Below are positions 9,776 through 18,467 of a stretch of DNA of 64,000 nt, piece by piece. The notes beneath the pieces were generated by a model. That model ran no database searches. It was not told the DNA's origin and saw only the letters and a program-made list of their open reading frames with translations. Within the stretch, counting starts at the first letter, position 1; every line of letters begins with the position of its first letter. Source of the DNA: Metarhizobium sp964253915 (GTDB lineage: Bacteria; Pseudomonadota; Alphaproteobacteria; Rhizobiales; Rhizobiaceae). Made by a program: the position numbers and the translations under genes. The DNA is taken from positions 124,001-188,000 of the forward strand of contig NZ_CAXUSG020000001.1 of assembly GCF_964253915.1 (NCBI RefSeq), in the 5' to 3' direction.

Positions 9776-10212
9776 CCCGTTATCCCCTCGCGCCCGCGGA
9801 TGACCATCATCGTTCCGGTCATCGAGGCGATCAATTTGGCTGGTCCGTCGCTGATCGCATAAGCTCGGCCATCGGCGACGATGATGGTCGAGCCGGGTTT
9901 GGTGACGTCGCCGCGAAACAGGAAACGTTCCCCGCGGCCCGGCGACATGAGGTTGACCTTGAATTCGATGGTCAGGATCGAGGCATCCGGATCGATGACG
10001 CTGTAGGCGGCATAACCGCAGGCGGAATCGAGTGCCGCGGAAATCACCCCGGCATGCAGGAAACCGTGCTGCTGCGTCAGTTTCGGATCGAAATTCAGCT
10101 CGATCTCCACGGAGCCGTGTTCGACGCGGGTCAGTTCCGCCCCGATCGTCTCCATGGCGCGTTGCCGCGCAAAACTGTTGCGAATCCGCTGTTGAAAATC
10201 GCCGTGAATCAC
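9772..10212 (-). CDS. PaaI-type hotdog-fold thioesterase
   Basis: Small acyl-CoA thioesterase of 146 residues. The hotdog core shows the signature HGFLHAGVISAALDSACG, with the glycine-rich helix, followed by FKVNLMSPGRGE. The predicted start is GTG at 10212, preceded by a G-rich AAGGGGACGGGGG; an internal ATG at residue 20 (METIGAE) is the alternative. Its stop overlaps the nucleosidase start as ATGA. The pairing of a thioesterase with a nucleosidase does not define a pathway; substrates are unknown. Confidence 0.85.
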   Translation of the reverse strand: MIHGDFQQRIRNSFARQRAMETIGAELTRVEHGSVEIELNFDPKLTQQHGFLHAGVISAALDSACGYAAYSVIDPDASILTIEFKVNLMSPGRGERFLFRGDVTKPGSTIIVADGRAYAISDGPAKLIASMTGTMMVIRGREGITG

Positions 10213-10285
10213 CGAACCCCCGTCCCCTTCGCACGTGCGAAATTGGCATGCGGCCGATGTCAGGACAAGCGGTCGAATTGTGAAA

Positions 10286-10738
10286 TCAGTTCAAATAAAC
10301 GATGGATGCGTTCAGGAGTGTCGCAAAACCTACCCACAGTGCATAGGGCACGAAAAGCAGGGCCGAAACGCGGTCGAGACGCCAGCGGCGGACGATGAAA
10401 AGAAGGATGGATAGCAAAAGCAGGATGATAATGCCGAGACCCAGCGCCGGCCGTTGGGCACCGAAGAAGACCGGCGACCAGAGGAAGTTCAGGATCATCT
10501 GAGAAAGCCAGAGCGCCATCGGCGGGGATGCCCTTTCCCGCAGGAAGGTGCGGGCGCCGGCAATGCCGATCAGCACGTAGAGGATCGACCAGGCCGGCGC
10601 AAACAGCCAGTTCGGTGGCGTGAAAAATGGCTTTGCCAGCGATTGGTACCATTCGCCGGGCAGGAAGATGGAACCGATGAGGAGGCCGCCGCCGAGTGCT
10701 GCGGCGATGAAGAGGGCATGGGTCGCGATTGTTCTCAT
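10286..10738 (-). CDS. tspO: TspO/MBR family tryptophan-rich sensory protein
   Basis: Integral membrane protein of 150 residues with five transmembrane helices, homologous to the mitochondrial translocator protein and to Rhodobacter TspO, which binds tetrapyrroles and affects gene expression and stress responses. Family hallmarks are the tryptophan-rich first loop WYQSLAKPFFTPPNW, FAPAWSILY, and NFLWSPVFFG. The reading frame extends far upstream, but the ATG at 10738 gives the exact family length. It is divergent from the GNAT gene at 10820. Confidence 0.95.
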   Translation of the reverse strand: MRTIATHALFIAAALGGGLLIGSIFLPGEWYQSLAKPFFTPPNWLFAPAWSILYVLIGIAGARTFLRERASPPMALWLSQMILNFLWSPVFFGAQRPALGLGIIILLLLSILLFIVRRWRLDRVSALLFVPYALWVGFATLLNASIVYLN

Positions 10739-10819
10739 GCGCTTCAAATTAGCGCGGCACGAAGCGCAATCCAGCGCCGCAAGCTTGGGACCGGCGCAAA
10801 AATATGGTCTACTTCCGCC

Positions 10820-11368
10820 ATGAGCAACAGGGCCGACATCGAGATTCGCAAGGGTCGGGCAGCCGATCTTCACGGCATTGCCGAAGTGCTGGTCGCCACC
10901 TGGCGTTCCACTTTCGCCGACATGCTGCCGAGTGCGTTTCTCGATGCCATGACGGTCGAGGAGCAGATGCAGCGGCATCGCCGGCGGATGCTGGCACCGG
11001 ACGCGAGTTATCTCGTTGCCGCGCACAGGCAGGATGGCCGCATCGTCGGCATTGCCAGCAGCGGCCCTTCGCGCGTGCCGCGCATGCCTTATGGGGCGGA
11101 GCTTTATTCGCTCTATGTGCTCGATGCCTTCCAGGGTTTCGGCATCGGCCAGGGGCTTGTGCGTGCCGCCGCTTTCGATGCGGTCCAGCGCGATCGCCGG
11201 TCCATGCTGGTCTGGGTGCTGGCCGACAATCCCAATCGCCGTTTTTATTCGCGGCTTGGTGCCGTGCCTGTCGGCCGAGCGCCGGTGACCATTGGCGGCG
11301 TCACGCTCGGCCAGGTCGGTTATGCCTGGGACGATCTGGCCGGACAGTTCGGGCTGGAGATGGCATAG
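10820..11368 (+). CDS. GNAT family N-acetyltransferase
   Basis: Acetyl-CoA-dependent acetyltransferase of 182 residues. The acetyl-CoA binding motif A appears as LYVLDAFQGFGIGQGLV, followed by VWVLADNPNRRFYSRLG, the typical motif B end. The ATG at 10820 (MSNRADIEIR) fits the usual GNAT start. It is divergent from tspO with 81 bases between. A full-length dispersed repeat begins right after its stop. The substrate is unknown. Confidence 0.88.
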   Translation: MSNRADIEIRKGRAADLHGIAEVLVATWRSTFADMLPSAFLDAMTVEEQMQRHRRRMLAPDASYLVAAHRQDGRIVGIASSGPSRVPRMPYGAELYSLYVLDAFQGFGIGQGLVRAAAFDAVQRDRRSMLVWVLADNPNRRFYSRLGAVPVGRAPVTIGGVTLGQVGYAWDDLAGQFGLEMA

Positions 11369-11370
11369 AT

Positions 11371-11500
11371 CAATTCCAGCAAAAGTGCGTAGCGGTTTTG
11401 CGTCCGGAATTGCGTGGAAACAAAAGGATAGAGCGTCTCCGCCTTTCTCCGCCTTTCTCCGAAATTCGAAAACGCTCAGCACTTTTGCTGGAATGGCGCC
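11371..11500. repeat. Dispersed intergenic repeat, full palindromic copy 2
   Basis: Bounded by inverted ends ATTCCAGCAAAAGTGC (near 11373) and GCACTTTTGCTGGAAT (near 11479). The left half continues GCGGTTTTGCGTCCGGAATTGCG and AAAAGGATAGAGCG; the right half holds a hairpin of GAGCG and CGCTC. The 10-mer CGCCTTTCTC is tandemly duplicated at about 11440-11459, but single in the copy at 7330. This looks like the most complete element of the window, about 125 bases, non-coding, between convergent genes. Confidence 0.7.
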
Positions 11501-11507
11501 AAGGCGC

Positions 11508-12599
11508 TCAGCCTCGCGCCGCCAGCCGGACGATGTGCTGGTCCCAGGCAACAGGGCTGTGGCGGTCCTGAAACGCACCGCGATAGGAGGAGACGGCGAA
11601 GCCGTGCGCAGCCGGCGCCACGCCGGCGGCATCGGCAAGGGTGCGGCTTTGCGTCACCCGTCCGGACTTGGCGTCGAGGGTCACCGCCATGCCACCGCCG
11701 GCCGGCGAGGTGATACCCACCAGCCCGTCGCGGCGGTTGACGGCGATGGCGCCGACATAGTTGCCAAGCCCGATGGTCACATCCTCCGGCAGCGACACGA
11801 AAGCGAGGTCCTCACCCCTGGCGAAATGGCCGATCAGCGGCGGGAGGTCGTTGCGCGGCCCCTCGTACTGGCAGGCGAACCAGACGCGGCCGCCGGCATC
11901 GACATCGACATGCCGGGTGGAAAGTTGTCTCAAGGACGGCGGCAGGCCGTGCCGTTCGATCAGCGCGCCGCTCGATGCGTCGATCAGGGCCAGCGACGGC
12001 TCCATGTGGTCGAGGTTGAGTTTGGTGCGGCCGAAATCCGGATGGGTCTCGATGCCACCATTGGCGGCGATCAGCATGCGGCCGTCGTCGGAAATGGTAA
12101 GGTCGTGGGTCCCGATGCCGAAGGCGGAGTATTCGCCGGTGCGGGCAAAACCGGCCGTCGCATCGTAGATGCCGATCATGCCGCTATTGGCCTCGAAATC
12201 GTTCTCGCTGGCATACAGCAGCCGGCCATCCGGCGAAAAGCAACCATGGCCGAAATAATGCCGCCCCTCTGGCGCCGAGAGGATCACGGGTTCCGAACGG
12301 CCGGAGAGGTCCAGGACCATCGCGAAGGTGCCGGGCCGGCGGGCAAAAGCGACGGTGCGGCCGGTCGCCGGGCTGAAGGCCATGCCGTGGGCGCGGGCGG
12401 GCAGGTCGAACCTGTCGACGATCTCGCCGCGTTCGGTCAGCGTCGCGATGCCGTAGCCACCATCGGCGCCGCGATAGGCGGAGGCGAAGACGGCGTCGCT
12501 GCGGCCGAGCGCAAACGCCGCCCGGGGCGATAGTCCGGCCAGGAAGGTCAGGCCCGCCGCCCTGACGAAATCGCGCCGGTCGATCAACGCGCCACGCAA
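11508..12599 (-). CDS. DUF1513 domain periplasmic protein of the imelysin operon
   Basis: Predicted Tat-exported protein of 363 residues with a beta-propeller-like repeat pattern, matching DUF1513 (COG3490). The N-terminus carries a twin-arginine signal, RRDFVRAAG, then a hydrophobic stretch. No ATG is available; a TTG at 12599 with GGAG upstream is the best start, four bases after the previous stop. It is the last gene of the operon irpA, di-heme oxidoreductase, imelysin 2, DUF1513, a set that recurs together in proteobacteria and is linked to iron. Its own biochemical role is not established. Confidence 0.85.
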   Translation of the reverse strand: MRGALIDRRDFVRAAGLTFLAGLSPRAAFALGRSDAVFASAYRGADGGYGIATLTERGEIVDRFDLPARAHGMAFSPATGRTVAFARRPGTFAMVLDLSGRSEPVILSAPEGRHYFGHGCFSPDGRLLYASENDFEANSGMIGIYDATAGFARTGEYSAFGIGTHDLTISDDGRMLIAANGGIETHPDFGRTKLNLDHMEPSLALIDASSGALIERHGLPPSLRQLSTRHVDVDAGGRVWFACQYEGPRNDLPPLIGHFARGEDLAFVSLPEDVTIGLGNYVGAIAVNRRDGLVGITSPAGGGMAVTLDAKSGRVTQSRTLADAAGVAPAAHGFAVSSYRGAFQDRHSPVAWDQHIVRLAARG

Positions 12600-12603
12600 G
12601 GTT

Positions 12604-13710
12604 TCAGTCTCCGTCCGAGAAGGAGAAGCCGGCCGTCAATCCGAGCGCGCCACCGAGATCGTCGTTGAGGCGTAGGATGAGGTCGCGCGTTTCCGCCATC
12701 AACAATTCGATTTTCTGGCGCCCGGCCGGGTCCTCCACGGCTTTGGCGACATCCGCATCGATGCCCGGCGCCGTGGCCAGAAGCCCGTCGAGCAGCGCAT
12801 CGATCTCGCCGGTGACGGATTTTTTCTCTGCCGGCAGCAGGTCTGAAATACCCGACGTATCGAACAGGGTCTTCAGCCCCTGCAGGTTGGCGGCAATCGA
12901 GACGAATGTGTTGCCGGAGCGCCAGTAGATGGCCGTGCGTGGCTTTGGCTGCGAGCCCTTGTAAAAGATCTCCAGCCGCTGGTCGCGCACTGTCTCGACG
13001 CCGTGGACGAGGATGCCGAGCAGCGCGGTGATCGCTTCGCCGCCGGTGCGGAATTCCGGATTGTCCGGTCCCGGATGTTTCCACGCCGCCTGGATGCCGT
13101 CTGGTTTTTCCCAGATGTCGACCAGGCCGGCGGCGATGTTTTCGATATTGCCGGCGACGGCCGCACCGTAACGGCAGCGGAAACCGGATTTTTCCTGCGT
13201 CAGCGTTTCGGCGCCGGTGCCGTGCAGGATGTATTCCAGTGCGCCAAGCCCCTGGATTGCCACGCTCTTGGTCGCGACGTAATCGACATCGGTATCCTTC
13301 TCGTCGCCGCTCGCCAGCGTCGCCTGCACCTGCTTGAGGCCGGTGCTCTTGCGGTCGGGATAAAAGAGGATGCGCTCGAAGCGGTTCTTCTCGATGACGG
13401 GACCGACGCGGACGATCTCGATGCGCGACCAGGCTTTGATCGTGTCGGCAAAGGCGGCCCTGGCGGCGTCGAATGCCGGCGCGGAGGCTTCGCCGCACAG
13501 CGTGTTCATCGCCGCCGTCAGCCTGCCGGCGCTGGCATGGAAATCGCGGTAGCCGGGGCGGATCACCTCATCGACGGCACGCGTCATGACCGCTTCGACA
13601 GTCTTTTCGTCAAGCGTGGCCGCCGGGCCTGCCGCGTCTTCTTCGGCATGGGCGAAAAGCGGGGAGAAGGCCAGCGACAGGCTGATCAGCAAAGAGGGCA
13701 ACAGGCGCAT
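12604..13710 (-). CDS. Imelysin family protein, second paralogue
   Basis: Periplasmic imelysin-domain protein of 368 residues with signal peptide cut near FAHAEE. It matches the COG3489-type imelysin found in this operon. The site that reads GxHxxE in IrpA reads GLGALE (residues 154-159) here, so the histidine is replaced while the glutamate stays; a difference in metal or peptide binding is likely. The start overlaps the stop of the di-heme gene as TGATG. The family is thought to take part in periplasmic iron handling; the exact function is unknown. Confidence 0.88.
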   Translation of the reverse strand: MRLLPSLLISLSLAFSPLFAHAEEDAAGPAATLDEKTVEAVMTRAVDEVIRPGYRDFHASAGRLTAAMNTLCGEASAPAFDAARAAFADTIKAWSRIEIVRVGPVIEKNRFERILFYPDRKSTGLKQVQATLASGDEKDTDVDYVATKSVAIQGLGALEYILHGTGAETLTQEKSGFRCRYGAAVAGNIENIAAGLVDIWEKPDGIQAAWKHPGPDNPEFRTGGEAITALLGILVHGVETVRDQRLEIFYKGSQPKPRTAIYWRSGNTFVSIAANLQGLKTLFDTSGISDLLPAEKKSVTGEIDALLDGLLATAPGIDADVAKAVEDPAGRQKIELLMAETRDLILRLNDDLGGALGLTAGFSFSDGD

Positions 13711-15251
13711 CAGAGCGACTCCAGGAAGGTGATGAGCGCCTGCCGATCGTCTTTCGGCAGGCCGGAAAAGGTCTTGCGGGCGGTCTCCGCCTCGCCGCCG
13801 TGCCAGAGGATGGCCTCGGTCAGATTGCGGGCGCGGCCGTCATGCAGGAAAAAACTGTGACCGTTGACAGTCTTCGTCAGGCCAATACCCCAAAGCGGCG
13901 GCGTGCGCCACTCCCGCCCGTCGGCAAGGCCGACCGGCTGGCCGTCCGCCAATCCTTCGCCCATGTCGTGCAGCAGGAAATCGGAATAGGGCCAGATCAG
14001 CTGGAAAGCGAAGGCCTTGTCCGGCGCATCGCGGCGCGTGACGAATTTTGGCGCGTGGCAGGCTGTGCAGCCGCTCTCGTAAAAGATCTGCTTGCCTTTC
14101 AGCACCTCGGGAAAGCTTGCCTTGCGGCGGGCCGGCACGGCGAGGTTCTGGGAATAGAAGGTGACGAGGTCGAGCACCGGATCCGGTGCCTCGGCGCCGC
14201 CCAGCCTTTCCTGCTCGCCGGTTTCCAGCGAAAGGCACGCCGTCTGTTTTTCGGTGCAATCGCCGTAGGGACGTTTTTCGATGGAGGTCGAGAGGCCGAT
14301 GTCGTCGGCAAAGGCGGCGGCCGTCTGGTCGCGCACCGTGGCGTTCTGAGCCTTCCAGCCGAAACGGCCGAGCGTTATGCTGCCGTCTGTCCTGTCGCGC
14401 ACCAGGGCCGCCTTGCCGGAAATGCCGTCTCCGTCTCGGTCGTCCGGGTCCGCGGCAGCGAGGATGTCGGCGGGGTGGATTGCCTCGATCAGCCCGAGCC
14501 CGAGCATGGTCGGTGCCACGCGGGGCGACAGCGTCGTCGCTGCATCGAGCGGCCCGTAGGCGAGATCGGTGACGGAATAATGCGGCCGGCGTAGCGAGAC
14601 GACTTCGCCACCGGCGAGCGTCACCGGTTCTTCGTCGTAGCGCATCGCCATCCGCCCTTCGGCGGCCAGTCCCGGCACGGCGAGATCCTGCAATTGCCGT
14701 CCATAGACCGGATCGGGAAAATTCAGCGCCACGTGGTTTTTCAGCGCCGCCAGTTCCGCCGGCGTTGCGGCCGGCCGGGCGAGGCGGAGAAGCATCGAAA
14801 TGGCGTCGCGTCCGCCTTCCGGCGGATGGCCGCGGCCGTCGCGGATATGACAGCTGAAGCAGGAGCGGGCGTTGTACAGCGGCCCCAACCCATCGGAGGC
14901 CTGCGTCGAGGAAGGCGAAGAGACCCAGAGTTTCCGAAACAGCGCATTGCCGAGATGAAAATCCTGCTGTTTCTCGACGGCCAGATTGGCGGAGACATGC
15001 GAAAAGGCATCGGCATCGGCTGGATCGATCGACGTGCCGCCACCGCCCTGCATCGCCTCATAGGCCTCCGCCTTGGAAAAATTGGTGGTTTTCGCCGTCA
15101 CCTTTGCCACGCGGGCGAAATCCTTGGCGGAAAGATCGGTACGGGTCGTGGGAAAATCGTTGCTGCCTGCCTCGGCAGCGGCCAGCACGGCAGAACTGAG
15201 GAGAACGGCAAGCGGCAGGGCGAGGATGCGACGGGCCGGGATGCGGTTCAT
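13710..15251 (-). CDS. Di-heme oxidoreductase family protein (COG3488 'thiol oxidoreductase')
   Basis: Periplasmic c-type cytochrome of 513 residues with a signal peptide ending near AAEAG. Two heme-attachment motifs are present: CFSCH at 131-135 and CTACH at 395-399, and the segment DPDDRDGDGISG resembles a calcium-binding loop. The ATG at 15251 is chosen; a GTG at 15266 is also in frame and neither has a strong ribosome binding site. It is co-transcribed with irpA (46-base gap) and overlaps the next gene by one base. Presumably it moves electrons to or from iron bound by the imelysin proteins. Confidence 0.93.
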   Translation of the reverse strand: MNRIPARRILALPLAVLLSSAVLAAAEAGSNDFPTTRTDLSAKDFARVAKVTAKTTNFSKAEAYEAMQGGGGTSIDPADADAFSHVSANLAVEKQQDFHLGNALFRKLWVSSPSSTQASDGLGPLYNARSCFSCHIRDGRGHPPEGGRDAISMLLRLARPAATPAELAALKNHVALNFPDPVYGRQLQDLAVPGLAAEGRMAMRYDEEPVTLAGGEVVSLRRPHYSVTDLAYGPLDAATTLSPRVAPTMLGLGLIEAIHPADILAAADPDDRDGDGISGKAALVRDRTDGSITLGRFGWKAQNATVRDQTAAAFADDIGLSTSIEKRPYGDCTEKQTACLSLETGEQERLGGAEAPDPVLDLVTFYSQNLAVPARRKASFPEVLKGKQIFYESGCTACHAPKFVTRRDAPDKAFAFQLIWPYSDFLLHDMGEGLADGQPVGLADGREWRTPPLWGIGLTKTVNGHSFFLHDGRARNLTEAILWHGGEAETARKTFSGLPKDDRQALITFLESL

Positions 15252-15296
15252 GGGGGTCCGGGTCACGGTCGGGATGGCCGTGACCCGCCTTTTCGC

Positions 15297-16577
15297 TTAT
15301 TGGAAGACGGCGTTAGGATTATCCAGGCTGTCGGAACCTTCAAGCTGGATCTTGCCGAGATCGAGCGACGTGATGACGCGCTCGATGGTCTTCGTCTGGT
15401 CGATCAGGCCGTCGATGGCGGCCTGCACCACGGCGTTGCCCTCGGCATTGCCTTCGCCGATCATCTGGTCGTAGGCTTCCTTGGTCTCGCCACGCTTGGC
15501 CATGGCATGCATGGCGTCGAGCGTCTTGGTGAGTTTTGCGGTCATCTCGGCGTCGAGCGCCTTGTCCTTTTCGGCGACCAGCGCCGAAAGCGACGGACCG
15601 GTCAGCTTGGTGCCGTCGGCGCGGGTGTATTCGCCCGTATAGGCCGAAGCGATGCCGACGGCGTCGTAGAGATGTGAGTTGTAGGTGTTGTCGGAGAAGC
15701 AATCATGCTCTTCTTCCGGATCGTGCAACAGCAAGCCGAGCTTCATGCGTTCGCCGGCAAGCTCGCCGTAGGAGAGCGAACCCATGCCGGTCAGGATGGC
15801 GGTGAGGCCGGCCTTCGGATCGGCGCTGACGTTCTTGGTCGCTTCGCCTTCGGGCGCCCAGGCATCGACCATCGCCTGCAGGTCGGAGACGAGCAGCGTC
15901 GAGGCCGACTTCAGGTAGGCGGCGCGGCGGTCGCAATTGCCGTTGGTGCAATTCTTCTGGTCGTAATCGGTCGCCGGGCGCTTGCCGGCACCGGCGCCAG
16001 TGCCGTTCAGGTCCTGACCCCAGAGCAGGAATTCGATGGCGTGGTAGCCGGTGGCGACGTTGGCCTCGACTTCGCCCGCCTCATGCAGCGTGCCCGAAAG
16101 GAATTCCGGCGTGATGTTGGTCGCGTCGACGTCCTTGCCGTTGATCTTGATCTGCTTGTTGGCGATGACATTTGCCGTGTAGAGGGCGTTCTCGTCGCTT
16201 TCCGTGCCGTAGCCGGCATCGACATAGTCGATCAGGCCTTCATCCAGCGGCCAGGCGTTGACCTTACCTTCCCAGTCGTCGACGATCGGGTTGCCGAAGC
16301 GGTAGACTTCCGACTGCTGGTAGGGCACGCGCGCGGCGATCCAGGCGGTCTTGGCGGCTTTCAGCGTCTCTTCGGTCGGGCTGGCGAGGAAGGCGTCGAT
16401 CGCCTTGTCCAGCGCCTTCGCTGTTGTCAGCGAGTCCTCGTATTTCGCATGCGCCACTTCGGCGTAGTGCTTGACGACGGCGGCCGGGTCGGTCGCGGCC
16501 TTGGCGGGCAAGGCAGAATAGGCCGCCGAAGCAGCCAGAAGCGCCAGGGCGGCGCGCAGAACGGTTTTCCGGATCAT
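15297..16577 (-). CDS. irpA: Imelysin family iron-regulated protein A
   Basis: First gene of the four-gene operon; 426 residues, periplasmic after signal cleavage at LPAKAATD. The imelysin signature GxHxxE is intact as GYHAIE (177-182), followed by FLLWGQDLNGTG; a cysteine pair lies in NCTNGNCDRR. AGGAGAG precedes the ATG. A near-perfect Irr-type ICE motif lies about 90 bases upstream of the start, so iron or heme status probably controls the operon. The family (COG3487, ICMP-like) is linked to iron uptake or storage by regulation and context rather than by a known reaction. Confidence 0.92.
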   Translation of the reverse strand: MIRKTVLRAALALLAASAAYSALPAKAATDPAAVVKHYAEVAHAKYEDSLTTAKALDKAIDAFLASPTEETLKAAKTAWIAARVPYQQSEVYRFGNPIVDDWEGKVNAWPLDEGLIDYVDAGYGTESDENALYTANVIANKQIKINGKDVDATNITPEFLSGTLHEAGEVEANVATGYHAIEFLLWGQDLNGTGAGAGKRPATDYDQKNCTNGNCDRRAAYLKSASTLLVSDLQAMVDAWAPEGEATKNVSADPKAGLTAILTGMGSLSYGELAGERMKLGLLLHDPEEEHDCFSDNTYNSHLYDAVGIASAYTGEYTRADGTKLTGPSLSALVAEKDKALDAEMTAKLTKTLDAMHAMAKRGETKEAYDQMIGEGNAEGNAVVQAAIDGLIDQTKTIERVITSLDLGKIQLEGSDSLDNPNAVFQ

Positions 16578-16663
16578 GATCTCTCCTGTGACGGCGTTTT
16601 TCGCCGTCCCCTCAATCGGACAGGTTGTCTTCGCGCAAAACCAAACTGGTGTCAAACGCTCTA

Positions 16664-16682
16664 GTTTGGAATGATTTCAAAC
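16664..16682. promoter_or_regulatory. Irr-type ICE motif upstream of irpA
   Basis: TTTGGAATGATTTCAAA at 16665-16681 matches the alphaproteobacterial Irr consensus TTTRGAAYNRTTCYAAA at all but one position and is extended to GTTT...AAAC. It lies between the RsmB-type gene and irpA, about 90 bases before the irpA ATG on the minus strand. Irr (heme-sensing Fur relative) is the expected regulator; whether it activates or represses depends on the promoter position, which I cannot fix. Confidence 0.65.
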
Positions 16683-16707
16683 GAGTAGCAAGCCGGAGAA
16701 ATGCCGG

Positions 16708-17997
16708 TTAACCGTTACGCTGCATATGACAGAAGAAGAAACCGTCCGTGTCAGTGCTGGCCGGCGTCAGCGTCACGGTCTTGCCGTCGGCAGAGCGCGG
16801 CTTGGGCGCTGCGTCTCCGAAATGCGCCTTCCAGGTATCGAGCGCCGGAACGATGCGATAGTCGGGATGGGCCTCGCAGAAGCGCTGCGCCTGCCGCTCG
16901 TTTTCTTCCGGCAGGATCGAGCAGGTAATATAAAGCAGCGAACCACCAGGACGGACGAATTCCGCCGCCTGCTCCAGCGCTTCCTGCTGCTGGGAGATGC
17001 GCTCGTCAAGGTTCTTTGCCGTCAGCCGCCATTTGGTGTCGGGGCGGCGCCGCCAGGTGCCAGTGCCGGTGCAGGGCGCGTCGACCAGCACACGGTCGCA
17101 GCGCCCAGCAAGACCCTGCAGGCCGTTGCGGCTGTCATGGACTTGCACGTTGCGGGTGCCGGCTCGTTTCAATCGTTCGATGATCGGCGCCAGGCGCTTG
17201 CGGTCGGCGTCATAGGCGTGCACCTGACCCTTGTTGTGCATCGCCGCCGACATGGCGAGCGTCTTGCCGCCGCCGCCGGCGCAATAATCGAGGATCTGTT
17301 CGCCGTCATGCGGATCGGCAAGATCGGCAACGATCTGCGACCCCTCGTCCTGCACCTCGAACCAGCCTTTCTGGAACGAAAGCTCGGCCGTGACGTTGGG
17401 AAGCCGGGACGGGCCTTCGCCGGCGGGAATGCGGATGCCCTGGCGGGCGATGCGGGCAGCCTGTGGCGAGGAACGTTCCAGCGCCTTCAGCACCTTGTCG
17501 CGGCCGGCCTTCAGGGTGTTGACGCGCAGGTCGAGCGTCGGGCGTTCCGCCAGCGCCTTGGCTTCACGCAGCCAGTCGGCGCCAAAACTTGCTTCCAGCG
17601 ACGGCTGCACCCATTCGGGAATGTCGCCCTGGACATGGGCCGGCGCGTCGTCGAGCGAGCGGCTGGAAAAGGCGGATAGCCATTCGGGCTTGAGCGGTTC
17701 GGGGGCAAAGCGGTCGCCGTCCAGTTCCGCGGCCAGTGTTTCGGCGGTTTCGCCCCACTGGCGCAGCATGACGGCATACCCGAGGGCGGCCGGGCTGTCG
17801 TCGTCCATCAGCCAGGCATGCGAAAGCCGCATGCGCAGGGCGTCGTAGACGATATTGCCGATGGCGGCGCGATCGCCGGAACCGGCAAAACGATGGGCAA
17901 GGCCCCAATCCTTCAGGGCGTCCGCCACAGGCCGCTTGCGCGCCTCGATGTCGGCAAGCACCTCGATGGCTCCTGCCAACCGTCCGCCCAATCGCAT
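16708..17997 (-). CDS. RsmB/NOP family RNA (cytosine-C5) methyltransferase
   Basis: SAM-dependent RNA m5C methyltransferase of 429 residues, expected to modify rRNA. The N-terminal part is the NusB-like RNA-binding region, and the C-terminal catalytic domain has SAM motif I DYCAGGGGKT and the two catalytic cysteines in DAPCTGTG and YITCSILPEEN. AGGAGACGATTTC precedes the ATG. Length and motifs match the RsmB family in rhizobia; the exact target base (C967 in E. coli RsmB) is inferred, not shown. Confidence 0.93.
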   Translation of the reverse strand: MRLGGRLAGAIEVLADIEARKRPVADALKDWGLAHRFAGSGDRAAIGNIVYDALRMRLSHAWLMDDDSPAALGYAVMLRQWGETAETLAAELDGDRFAPEPLKPEWLSAFSSRSLDDAPAHVQGDIPEWVQPSLEASFGADWLREAKALAERPTLDLRVNTLKAGRDKVLKALERSSPQAARIARQGIRIPAGEGPSRLPNVTAELSFQKGWFEVQDEGSQIVADLADPHDGEQILDYCAGGGGKTLAMSAAMHNKGQVHAYDADRKRLAPIIERLKRAGTRNVQVHDSRNGLQGLAGRCDRVLVDAPCTGTGTWRRRPDTKWRLTAKNLDERISQQQEALEQAAEFVRPGGSLLYITCSILPEENERQAQRFCEAHPDYRIVPALDTWKAHFGDAAPKPRSADGKTVTLTPASTDTDGFFFCHMQRNG

Positions 17998-18107
17998 GAA
18001 ATCGTCTCCTGTGTCCCTTAAGGCCCCGGATCTGTCCTGAACGGCCGTTCAAGCCGGGTGGTACCTGCGATTGGACGCAAGAGCAAGCATTTCGAAAGAC
18101 CGGCGGA

Positions 18108-18467
18108 TCAGCCGATCACTTCGTAGCAGACCTTGGCGGTGCCGGAACGGACCATGCCGATGTTCTGGGCAGCGGCCTTGGACAGGTCGAGAACACGGCC
18201 GCGGATGAACGGGCCACGATCATTGATGCGAACGACGACGCTGCGGCCGTTGTTGCGGTTGGTGACTTTCACCTTGGTGCCGAACCTGAGCGAGCGGTGG
18301 GCGGCGGTGAGAAGCTTGGCATTCATGCGCTCTCCAGAGGCGGTTTTCGAGCCAAGCGCGTACCATGAGGCACCGCCGCATCCGGCGGCCTGGGCTTCGG
18401 CGACCAATGCCGACGAACAGGCAAAAACGGCAGCGGCAGTGACGACAGAACGGCAAAATCTCTTCAA
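18108..18467 (-). CDS. Short RlpA-like double-psi beta-barrel protein
   Basis: Secreted protein of 119 residues. A signal peptide (cut near AQAAG) is followed directly by the RlpA double-psi barrel: GGASWYALGSKTASGE, then LTAAHRSLRFGTKVKV and INDRGPFIRGRVLDLS, which contains the catalytic aspartates of septal lytic transglycosylases. There is no SPOR domain, so it is much shorter than full RlpA. The only in-frame start is TTG at 18467, with AAGGGG upstream. Likely acts on peptidoglycan in the periplasm. Confidence 0.88.
   Translation of the reverse strand: MKRFCRSVVTAAAVFACSSALVAEAQAAGCGGASWYALGSKTASGERMNAKLLTAAHRSLRFGTKVKVTNRNNGRSVVVRINDRGPFIRGRVLDLSKAAAQNIGMVRSGTAKVCYEVIG

Noticed and set aside
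10739..11638. TspO frame extended upstream to 450 codons
   Set aside because: Opposite strand of a clear GNAT gene; TspO length and first helix fit the ATG at 10738.
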